Assembly (NCBI GenBank): GCA_004325065.1
Contig: PITI01000591.1
Span: 1 to 10,473 of the forward strand
DNA length: 10,473 nucleotides
DNA from: Hamiltosporidium magnivora
Taxonomy: Eukaryota; Microsporidia; Dubosqiidae
Direction of reading: 5' to 3'
Part shown: positions 1 to 7,780 of the stretch, piece after piece
Layout of the letters: each line of letters opens with the position of its first letter
Position numbering within the stretch: position 1 is the stretch's first letter
The notes under the pieces: model-generated
Told to the model about the DNA's origin: nothing
Seen by the model: the letters and a program-made list of their open reading frames with translations, nothing else
Databases searched by the model: none
Made by a program: the position numbers and the translations under genes

Positions 1-1260
1 TAATATCATGTTTTCTTTAAACCAAAAATATTACTCGGTGCCGTTACACTTATTAATTATAAAGTTCTGTCGGTAAAAATTTAAAAATATAATTAAACAG
101 AGTAATATAGAAATCTAACAAAAAAATATAATTTCAATTGATCCAATATAGAAATTATAAAAAAAAATTGCCCTTTTTCGGAAAAAAACCAATTCAATTA
201 CCCAAATATGAAAATATAAAGAAAATATTTTTTTAAAAAAAAATCAAAAATATTGTTTTAATTGACCAAATCTGGATTACACAAAAATATTCCGTAGTTT
301 GTATGTGTGACTTAAAATCTAAAAAAGATATGAATTTAACATGTTTTTATTTTTTAATTTAACGAACAAATGTTTTAGTTTTGTAAAATTTCAAATTTGA
401 GCGAAAAATATATATTATCTAAAAAATTCATCAAATTAGCATTATCGAATTCGAATAAAATAAAAGTGTAAAAAACGTCAAATAACAAATATTCTTTGAT
501 TTTTGATTTAGAATAATAATTTTTTACACAGTTTTTTGATTTATATATTATTATTTTTTGTTAGAATTTCTTTCGAATCACTAGGCTATATAGAAGATTT
601 CGAAAAGTAATTTCGATATCAGACAGTTCGTTTTAAAATGAGGTTTGTTTTTTTATTTTAAAATAAAATGATTTAAATACTTTATTATATGTACATGCCT
701 TAATGTGCTTTGACTTTCGTTTTTCTTGCTGATGCAGCTTTTTCAATACCCAACTCAAATTAAAATTATTGTTTGTTTGTTTTGAAATTTCAATCATTCG
801 AAACTAAGAGTTTTTTTTCTCTATTAGCACACAAGCGCTTTTCTTTGTTACTACTATTTGAAATGATACATCATATTGTGTTTTATATACTATACGGGGC
901 ATAGTATAATCGTCTTTTTTAACTAGCATTACTATTTTGTTTCATTCTAATCATCCAATAGATAAAAAAAAATGGTTAAATTGTCATTTTGAAACTTATC
1001 TGCTCGATTATATGTATATTTTAGCCATTCAAAAATTTAACATTTTTAGAAACATTCTATAGTGTTTTGTGATATTCATTCTAAGAAATATTATGAGGAA
1101 TTATCTTACTATTCCTTAAAATATGCATTCAATTCGTTTTTCAATATTTTTTATCTGTTAAATTTTTAGATTTCTGAGTTAAAGCAACCATTGTGAGATA
1201 AAACAAACCAGAAAGAATTTATCTTTACAATATTCTTGGTAAAAATAATTCTCTTAGGAA
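1..1260. other. A+T-rich stretch without a supportable gene
   Basis: All six frames are closed by frequent stops and I see no gene, tRNA or rRNA. The first 650 bases are the most A+T-rich, with long A and T runs and a degenerate tandem repeat near 125-300 that is listed separately. The remainder is unstructured to the eye. The likeliest reading is ordinary intergenic or very old decayed DNA. Confidence 0.6.
125..300. repeat. Degenerate tandem repeat, about 61-bp period
   Basis: Three related blocks begin near 131, 191 and 253. Each has a TCAATT/TTAATT core, then a CCAAATAT-like or CCAATATA-like segment with GAAAAT/GAAATT, then an A-rich run. The spacing is about 60 to 62 bp. The match is imperfect, and low-complexity A+T sequence can imitate it, so this is a weak call. 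No function is implied. Confidence 0.3.
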
Positions 1261-1269
1261 TCAAAAACG

Positions 1270-1400
1270 ATGGGCACAATTTAAAAACTCATCTGTCTTT
1301 ACTCATTGCCTTCTTATCTTCCCAGATATTTAGCCACCGTGTTTTTCGCTTTTAATTGGTTCCAAATCAGGCGAGTATAAACAATCAGCAAGTGGATCAA
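1270..1400 (-). pseudogene. Possible eroded Tc1/mariner-type transposase fragment
   Basis: Read on the minus strand, 1377-1354 encodes YSPDLEPI. This resembles the YSPDLNPIE motif around the third catalytic acidic residue of Tc1/mariner DDE transposases. It is preceded in frame by IDPLADCL and followed by about seven open codons before a stop. A second frame then reads NIWEDKK near 1320, which recalls the W-containing segment that normally follows. The upstream catalytic DN motif is not visible, and stops are common beyond 1405. If real, it is a short, frameshifted relic without activity. The evidence is one eight-residue motif, so chance is a serious alternative. Confidence 0.3.
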
Positions 1401-1709
1401 TTATTTAAAATAACTTTTTGGTATTAAAATACAACAATATATAAAATCTTAAAATAAATTGTTTTGACATTTTTATACCTTATTGTACTTGAAAAGACAC
1501 ATATATTCTTCACTTTTATATTACAAAACTTAAATTATGGAACATAAAAGAGAAACTAAAATATATTAAACATAAGAAGTATTGTTTGATATTGAGCTTG
1601 TTTCACAGTCATTTTCCATTCTAAGACTAAATTAAATTATATTAAGAATTTTTTCAAAAATTTTAATTTTAAAAAGAATTTCACCGCTTTAAATTTTTTA
1701 TTCTACCTC
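1401..1709. other. A+T-rich stretch, nothing recognised
   Basis: On the minus strand this would hold the middle of the possible transposase relic, but I find no catalytic motif and several stops. It lies between that fragment and the end of the coding-like block at 1710-2288. No RNA gene or conserved signal is seen. Confidence 0.5.
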
Positions 1710-2288
1710 TTAAACCACTTTAGTCTCTTTTTCATCATCTGATTTTTCATATGTTTTCATTTTCTATTTTCCACTGTAGTTACGGACAGATACTCTATGA
1801 GTACATACTTTTTGTACTAATATTTTAACACCGTATTTCTCGTTACCCATTTGTTCTAAAGGATTGTTGGTTCCTCCTACATCTTGGCTCCTGAAATAGC
1901 ATCTTTTGGCGCCCTTTACAGGCTCGCTTCGGCATTTTGCTTTTGCTTGAATTCTCTTCGTCTATCAAAGGAAATTGATTCTACTGTTTTCTTAAGTACT
2001 ATGGATTGGGTATATAACTCTACATTCATAGATTATTATCTGTCTTTTAAAGCATGCCATATAGTATTTTGTACAATATAAAATTCAAGGTCTTCAATAG
2101 GGGATTATATCAACATAATTCATAAATAACGCTAAATCATTAGCTAATATGTCGGTCAATATTCCAAGTTCTATCGGTTTCACTCGTAGAAGTAAACTTT
2201 GGAAAGAAATTCCTACCTTACTATGTGTCAAACTATTTCTTCTCATTAAAAATAAATATATTGGGTCAATTTTTTCAAATTTTGACAT
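1710..2288 (-). pseudogene. Decayed protein gene, weakly SPF27/BCAS2-like
   Basis: An ATG at 2288-2286 opens a 64-codon frame (MSKFEKIDPIYLF at its start) that stops at 2094. Twelve bases upstream is CCCCC, at the same distance as the CCC signals of the two intact genes. After one frame change near 2100 the minus strand stays coding-like. It reads IEDLEF, then IWHALKDR, two adjacent TAA stops, then a basic helical stretch containing LKKTVESISFDRRREF to a stop near 1921. A third frame is open from 1961 to 1710 with a single TAG at 1766.

The order PIEL, then IEDLE, then W, then 32 residues later an arginine pair resembles SPF27/BCAS2 of the Prp19 spliceosome complex. The similarity is thin. 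What I see is frame-shifted coding-like sequence with a start signal; the family name is a guess. Alternatives are an unrelated dead gene, or a live 64-residue small protein. Confidence 0.4.
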
Positions 2289-2300
2289 CAGTTTTTATTC

Positions 2301-2305
2301 GGGGG
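2301..2305 (-). promoter_or_regulatory. CCC-type start signal before the 2288 ATG
   Basis: On the minus strand this is CCCCC in a strongly A+T-rich context, with 12 bases between it and the ATG at 2288. The spacing is 11 and 13 bases for the two intact genes. This is the main reason to think the block downstream was, or is, a gene. Confidence 0.4.
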
Positions 2306-2804
2306 TATAGTCTTATTTCAGCATACTCATTCTCAAAAAATTCTTGAACTGTGTGACTCTTACTTAGTTTTATAGACTTGAATTTATATATATTTGGAAG
2401 AAAAACTTTATGCCTCGTGCTCCTTGAATATGCAAATGATATACACAGGATTAGGGTTTTGGCAAATCGAGTTCCCAGATACTCTACTGTCTTACAATGC
2501 TTGCTTCATTAGGGGTATATACGATCTCTCCCTGGAATACATTCCTATCCTGTATAAACAGAACGCTGTTTCATAATTTGTTGACATTTTCGCTTTTTTT
2601 AGTCATATGGAAGCGTCCATACCATATAAAAGTTTCTATTTTCTTGCAATAAATAACGGTGGGTTATGTTTTGTTTTTTATATTTCGTTAGTTATTTTGA
2701 AAGTTTTACTTTCTTAAATTCTTTTTAATGACTTCTTCTATTAACCTAAGTTATATTTGTGAAGATGGGTTTTATTGAAATCGTCCCTCTTTATGATTTC
2801 AGTG
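2306..2804. other. No supportable gene; one richer island at 2394-2580
   Basis: The island at 2394-2580 is less A+T-rich than its flanks and has a short open frame on each strand, neither of which resembles a family I know. A third frame reads LEYANDI, which recalls the YADDI motif of reverse transcriptases, but nothing around it supports that. Outside the island I see only A+T-rich sequence. Confidence 0.45.
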
Positions 2805-3039
2805 TTCATTCATCCTCGGCACTACAGCCCTGCGCGAGCTTTGGCCTCTCTCAATAATACCCCACCGGTCTTTTTCTAGTGGATTTGTTTACTTTTTCAC
2901 GTTTCGTAACAAAGTGGTATTAAAAATAGGGTTGTTAGCCCTACATCAACCCTAACATGAAGGACCAGTCACTTTTAGTCACCTCTTACCTTAAACAAAG
3001 AATAATCCATACCAATTCTGCCCCCGACATGGTAAGGAA
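2805..3039 (-). repeat. Dispersed repeat copy 1, about 235 bp
   Basis: This aligns over its length with 4570-4800 in the same orientation and is richer in G+C than its surroundings. Read on the minus strand, the order of conserved blocks is: a GGGGGCAGAATT-like left part; the core GTAAGAGGTGACTAAAAG (2987-2970); a hairpin ending in GGGCTAACAACCCTA; TTTCGTAAC-like sequence; AAAGTAAACAAA; GACCGGTG; GAGAGAGGCCAAAG; then GCGCAGGGCTGTAGTGCC and a GATGAATGAA tail. No reading frame spans it.

The core, the hairpin and a tail of short GAT/GAA repeats match, from memory, a repeat type common in arthropod and other animal genomes, possibly the ends of non-LTR elements. That identity is not verified here. 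The copy is eroded. Confidence 0.75.
2927..2954. repeat. Hairpin inside repeat copy 1
   Basis: TAGGGTTG at 2927-2934 pairs fully with CAACCCTA at 2947-2954 around a 12-base loop. An alternative five-pair stem joins TAGGG at 2927-2931 with CCCTA at 2939-2943. In copy 2 only AGGTT (4696-4700) with AACCT (4716-4720) remains. It is probably a structural element of the parent repeat. Confidence 0.55.
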
Positions 3040-3980
3040 ATGATTTCGGCGTTAGAAGTGATGTTTATTTACCACTTTAGAGGCTAGCCATTTGTTTCGA
3101 ATAATTATTGGCCATGTAACATATCGCAATAAGACCTTTTCAGGCTCTGTTTAAAAAAGATAAAAACGTTCTGTGCATTTTGGTAAAAGATTTATTCTTT
3201 TTTAACAAAATCACTCGGCATCATCTAACTTAAAAATGCAATCCGGTTGTAGTCGAAATACCTCTATGTGAACCTCGACTAATTATAGCATATTGATTAA
3301 TTACGAAAAAGAATTTTTTGCGTTTAATTTAATGTGACAATGTCTTTCAACTTTTGATAGCAGTTTTCTATCTAGTTCTTCGAATCTGCTACGTCTCAAA
3401 TTACCTCTGTTTTCTCTATCATCCCTAAATTCATATATGTAGACACCTTCTAGAAGATTAGATTATCTTGAAACGGGTATCATTCGTTGCAAACTTCTCT
3501 ATATTTATCTTTAGATCAAGGCAAAAAAAATTAAGGAATCATTTTTTAGTTAAACTTTCTTATGATGAGTATTCCTGCTTTTTAAATTATATTCATATTT
3601 TTTTGAGGGTGGATAAAATGTCACTCTAAAGAAAAAATGTTCAATCGGAATGAAAGAAGTGGTGAAATTTTAAATTCGAAGACTATACCACTTTAAAATA
3701 TCCTAAGAGTTTACGCATCAACATGAATAGCAATATGAAAAAACGGTTATCATAATGGGCGTTGAATAAAAACATAGAAGCTGGTAGGATTTATACGACA
3801 AGTATTTATAAGTTAGAAAGGTTTTAGAGAATAGTGTTTGTAAAATTTATCAGGTTTTTACTTCTTTAATCTTACTATCGTATTAGCATAAATGCAATGT
3901 ACCAGAAAGTTTAAGTCAATACTGTCAGTACGAGCGAGAACATTTGAAAATATTCGTCAGAACATGCCAAAATTTACTAA
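3040..3980. other. No intact gene; possible coding erosion
   Basis: Two things stand out. A minus-strand frame is open for 53 codons from 3462 to its TAA at 3303-3301 (listed separately). From about 3690 a single plus-strand frame has fewer stops than expected for such A+T-rich sequence and runs on into the relic at 3981-4275. No RNA gene, promoter or terminator is recognisable. Confidence 0.4.
3301..3462 (-). pseudogene. Short open stretch of charged residues, no start codon
   Basis: This frame is bounded by TAA codons at both ends and lacks an ATG. It reads LLEGVYIYEFRDDREN, then SRFEELDRKLLSKVERHC. The second half faintly resembles the N-terminal helix-turn-helix part of Tc1-type transposases, where an ERDERxLxxxV-like pattern is usual. 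It lies about 1.9 kb from the YSPDLEPI motif, too far for one element unless something was inserted. It may be only a chance open stretch. Confidence 0.2.
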
Positions 3981-4275
3981 ATTCTTAGCTTTGAGCTAAA
4001 TATGCAAATCAGACGACTGCTAGTAATTTTTCGAGGTAAATAATCCAAAAGTATCTTGAGATATGCGGAGATACTTGAAAATAATAACGAATTTCGATAA
4101 ATCTCCAAAAGCCTGGGTGTAAATATTAGATCTTTATATGGCATGATATTGAATATAAAGCCCGTATAATGTGTTACGAACGCACGTAAAAATATTTTTC
4201 TCCCTCGAGTATGTATCGGGAACCATAGAAAAAGAGAATGGCAAGAGTATTTATCAATCAAAAAATATATGTCAA
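3981..4275 (+). pseudogene. Eroded coding relic with a helix-turn-helix-like segment
   Basis: One plus-strand frame (ATG at 4002) reads MQIRRLLVIFRGK, a stop, SKSILRYAEILENNNEFR, a stop, ISKSLGVNIRSLYGMI, further short open runs, and HRKREWQEYLSIKKY before a TAA at about 4275. The stops fall in one frame without an evident shift. ISKSLGVNIRSLYGMI has the shape of the second and third helices of a helix-turn-helix domain, as in transposase or resolvase DNA-binding regions. The opposite strand is also open for about 94 codons (4261-3977), but it starts at TTG and looks like nothing known. I infer a dead mobile-element gene, with low certainty. Confidence 0.25.
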
Positions 4276-4569
4276 TTTAAATTTTTATCTTCTAAATAAG
4301 AACAGGGTTTAAGAAAGGTAGGGGAATGCGCAAAGATACGATTTTAAAATCTTAGGGAAGTTAGCTATAAATCTAAAAATATTTAGCCAAAAATTAAGAT
4401 CGAATTATACGTGCAGACTGAGTATATCTCTAATCAATCATTACGCAAAAAATTAATAAAACACCGAGGCGGGTTTTAGGGCGTATGAAAGGAAAATGTT
4501 TTTAAAGCTGAGAAAATGTAATATATGAAGAATTTTTTTAGGATCAGAATAAAAACCATAGTATGAAAA
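4276..4569. other. No gene recognised between relic and repeat copy 2
   Basis: A plus-strand frame without ATG is open for about 45 codons near 4322-4460 (it includes KLRSNYTCRLSISL). I cannot place it in a family. The rest is A+T-rich and closed in all frames. Confidence 0.4.
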
Positions 4570-4800
4570 TTCATTCTTTTTCAGCGCTCAAACTCTGCAC
4601 GATCTTTGGCCTCCCTCGGTAATGCCGCTCACCGGTCTCTTTCTCATGGGGTTCGTTTACTTTTTTGGGTTTCGAAAAATGTGGTTCTAAAAAGTAGGTT
4701 TTTAGCTCATTGCTCAACCTGGAGAAAAGTCCCTTTTAGTTGCCTCTTACTACAAGCAGGTAATACTTCAAGTAAATTCTGCTCCTAAAAGGTGGGAGAA
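4570..4800 (-). repeat. Dispersed repeat copy 2, about 231 bp
   Basis: This is the second copy of the repeat at 2805-3039, in the same orientation and offset by about 1.76 kb. The best-kept blocks on the minus strand are GTAAGAGGCAACTAAAAG (4751-4734), AAAGTAAACGAA, GAGACCGGTGAG, GAGGGAGGCCAAAG and CGTGCAGAG. The two copies differ at many sites across their length, more than recent duplicates would. The hairpin seen in copy 1 is reduced to five pairs. A plus-strand open frame at 4606-4788 is only a by-product of the repeat; it is not shared by copy 1. Confidence 0.75.
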
Positions 4801-6413
4801 TTATGAAAATAGTAGTTAATACTAAGGAGCCATATAATGAACTTAGAGCAAATACCGCGGCCATTATTCAATATAATAGATTTGGATTTAATGGTTTAAT
4901 CAATACTCAGAGAAATGGTTGAATACGTTGAAAAATTCATGTATTCCTCCTTCGTTTTCGTTTTAAATTGAATTGATTATGTAATGCACGCAAAGAGAGA
5001 CATCAGCTGCAAATAAAAGGCGAAAAAAGCTAAATAGTTAATTTTTATTGAGAAAGACTTTGTAAAGTTGTTTATAGAGGCGGTAGAAATATCTTTATAT
5101 TAGAATGTAACGGAAAATAAAAAATTATTTACAAAATCGCATTAAGAAGTATCATTATAATGAATTTTTTTTAGTATTGAAAACAAGGTTAATGAATAAA
5201 ATCTAGGTTCTTCACATACACCGTTTATATATCCATGGGTGTAATTTTCACGTTGTTCTTCTATTTAAATTTCAGATGACTGATTTTCTGATTTTTCGCA
5301 TTTCTTAAACTAATAAAATATGAAAAAATAATTACAAAGAAAACCGGCCTCGAAAAATGACTGGCGTAAATAATAGAGTTTAAAGTATAAACTCGAATGA
5401 TCTATCGTCTTTTGAATTTTTGTTGGAAAATTTTTTTGTAGGTGTGGAATGAATTCGACATTCAATATCCTTGTATGGTTTGATACATATAATCTAATAA
5501 CCTGTATTAGGAAAACCGAAGTAAATTAAAAGATTTTTATTCAAATAATATATTTCGGACACATTTACTATACCCATTTGCTGTATGTTTTCCATGAACA
5601 TTTTGGGTAGAATAGGGCTTTTTCGTTTTTACAGATATAGTTACTTATTAATTAATTTTCAAAGCTCTATTAAGTAATAGAGATTATTTATATTATTAAA
5701 ACATGTTTTTTCGTATATATAACTGTCAAAAAAACTTTCAAATGAAATATCTTTAGTATAGATAGATCCATTATAATAATAGAAAACCGAAAAGACCATT
5801 TAATAAAGAATTATTTACAATTATTATTTCTTTATCTGAGGTTGTTCTGTTCCGTTCTTGTTTGCTTTATATAATAAATTTATTAACCAATTTTTATACA
5901 CCTTAATATTATGGTTCAAATCAAATTTTATTTAGTAGAATACTACGATTAGCCAGAAAAATTTAAATTTGTTTCCATTAACGAAACATATAAAAACAAA
6001 ATAAATGAAATAGAAAAGCTTTTTCAAGCGTAGTTTGAATTGTAATCTTCTAATTTATTCATTTTCTTAGGACACAGATTCAATTTATGTTTTCTTTTTT
6101 TTTAAAAAATGTAGCATTTAAACATGAACTAGATCAGGATCATATACATTCAATGGTATTAAAAATATAAACAAAACATGGAATTTGAAATAATTTTAGT
6201 GACAATGTGTGTGGAATTAGAGCCTCCCCCTATATTTTATTGTCTTCGGCATTAAATTTTGTCTAATTATATAGTGTGAATATAATTTTACTGCAAATAT
6301 AAGATTTTATAAAAGAATCAATGAAATAGATATAAATTCATAACAAATATTTGAATGAAGCTTTATTCATTAAACTTTGTTATATGGGTTGTTCTTCTAT
6401 AGTAATAAAATTT
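4801..6413. other. Long A+T-rich stretch without a supportable gene
   Basis: Directly after repeat copy 2 a 39-codon frame begins with ATG at 4803 and stops at 4920-4922 (MKIVVNTKEPYNELRANTAA at its start). It has GGG rather than CCC just upstream and matches nothing I know. Beyond it, stops are frequent in all frames. GGTTCAAATC at 5913-5922 looks like a tRNA B box but has no partner stem or A box. Confidence 0.5.
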
Positions 6414-6435
6414 TATTGCACAAAATTGTGCAATA
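6414..6435. repeat. Perfect inverted repeat, 10-bp arms
   Basis: TATTGCACAA and its exact reverse complement are separated by two A residues. It stands alone: I do not see the arm sequence elsewhere in the window, so it is not evidently a transposon end. It could be a binding site, a small hairpin, or chance. Confidence 0.5.
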
Positions 6436-6542
6436 TATCCATATATAATAATATCCTGACTCCTGTGATTCTTCTAATTATCGTATAAATTTAACTCTTA
6501 ATTTCAATAATATTATAAATTATATGAATTTTTTTATCCATC

Positions 6543-6556
6543 ATTTGCATGCAAAT
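6543..6556. repeat. Perfect 14-bp palindrome ATTTGCATGCAAAT
   Basis: The two half-sites are ATTTGCA and TGCAAAT with no spacer, so the octamer-like ATGCAAAT appears on both strands. It lies 107 bp from the end of the other perfect inverted repeat. No adjacent gene gives it a role. Confidence 0.5.
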
Positions 6557-7774
6557 AGGCATTTACTAAAGGATATATCATAAATGTTTAAAATCTAAAG
6601 GTTGCAAATCCAATCCAACTTTTTGCTACTTTTTACAATTAAATCATTTAAAACCATATGAATTGTGTATTGATTTATATACGGTTGAAGTATTTAGTCT
6701 AAAATCGACTTCGGAATAGCTCAAACATACGACTAAAATTTCGGATTTGCTTTCTATATTTATCCATAATAATTTTTTTGACAAACGCATATTTACTGGC
6801 CTTCAATCATGTAGCAAGCATTTAGTTGTTCAAAGTTAAATTGAAAATTTTTGAAATTAAGGAGGAATATTATTTTTGAGATTTGATCTTTTCATTAAAA
6901 GTAAGAAAAGTAAATAATTGAATATTTATGAACTTAAAATTGATTTTTTTTTGTCTCGAAAAATCACACTTAACTTTACACATGATTATTGTACAGAAAA
7001 TCACATGAATAATGATAGAATGTGTGTGTAATATTTAAAACTATGAGAATGTATACAGCAGTCATCTGTTATCTTTAAATGAAGTTTTGATATCAATATT
7101 CTATAAAGGAAATTTCTGAATTTTAAAAATTTTCTAAATCAAAGAATTTCTGAATATTTAAAACTTTTTTTTTGAATTTATAAGATATTAAGTCGTTCTT
7201 AAAGGTAATTTAACATAATTGAGTATTATTTGGTCTTGTTCTCTTTTCAAATTAAAGGTATGTTTTCTATCCTTCTTTTCTTAGTCATCAACTAAGCCGA
7301 ACTAAGAAATTTAAGTTAGAGTAAGTTAAAAACCAATATCAGATTTTCAAATAATTTCTTTCAGGTCTTTTTTTACGAGGGAAAAGAATTCAAAGTCTAT
7401 TTTTAATAAAAACTTAACTTAATTAGACAAAATGGTAACGATTAATTTGAGCATTTTAATGTAACTATAATACAGAATATTTAATATCTTTCGAAACCAT
7501 TAAAATGAAGCCTGATGGAGAAAATATGCTATTGGTAGTTAATCAGATATATGTTGCAGTATTTTTAGTTCAAAACGCTGTATTCTAAATAAAAACGGCG
7601 AATCTTTATGGTTCCATTGATTTAAAAAGGCACGTTTTTACATATTAAGTCTTTCCTCATGGATATAAAACTTTCACTTACCACCTTTTCCCAATTCTTT
7701 CTAGGCTGTATTTACGTTTTATTCGAAAAGAAACCAACAAAAATAGAATCGCGAAAGAAATATTTGAAAATACT
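6557..7774. other. A+T-rich stretch downstream of the minus-strand gene
   Basis: No gene, tRNA or rRNA is visible. It holds an imperfect direct repeat of about 34 bp (AATTTCTGAAT at 7111 and again at 7145, each followed by related T/A-rich sequence) and an inverted repeat at 7277-7309. The final part is the 3' flank of the gene ending at 7780. Confidence 0.55.
7277..7309. repeat. Inverted repeat with alternative pairings
   Basis: TTTCTTAGT at 7277-7285 pairs with ACTAAGAAA at 7301-7309. A second ACTAAG at 7291-7296 offers a competing six-pair stem with a five-base loop. It lies about 470 bp past the end of the minus-strand gene, too far to be its obvious terminator. Confidence 0.35.
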
Positions 7775-7780
7775 TTTATT
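7775..7780 (-). terminator. AATAAA poly(A)-type signal overlapping the stop codon
   Basis: On the minus strand the stop reads TAAATAAAAG, so AATAAA begins with the last base of the stop codon. Very short 3' untranslated regions with a signal at or over the stop fit reduced microsporidian genes. In sequence this A+T-rich the hexamer is also common by chance. Confidence 0.45.

Noticed and set aside
125..300. CRISPR-like spacing of repeated blocks
   Set aside because: The blocks are degenerate, A+T-rich, contiguous with no distinct spacers, and the window is eukaryotic in character.
1869..1895. GSSYILAPE resembling kinase subdomain VIII
   Set aside because: No DFG, HRD or later W-containing subdomain is present in frame, and the opposite strand gives a better coding-like explanation.
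2394..2576. Open frame of 60 codons, and LEYANDI in another frame resembling the reverse-transcriptase YADDI box
   Set aside because: The frame begins at TTG, neither strand resembles a known protein, and no other reverse-transcriptase motif is found around the five matching residues.
2927..2956. CCCTAAC/TAGGG resembling telomeric repeat
   Set aside because: The units are not tandem; they are the arms of a hairpin inside a dispersed repeat.
3977..4261. 94-codon open frame on the minus strand
   Set aside because: It starts at TTG, has an unusual composition, no upstream CCC and no family resemblance; the plus strand reading is more informative.
4606..4788. 60-codon plus-strand frame
   Set aside because: It lies inside repeat copy 2 and is not kept in copy 1, so it is a by-product of the repeat.
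5913..5922. GGTTCAAATC resembling a tRNA B box
   Set aside because: There is no A box and no acceptor or T-arm pairing around it.
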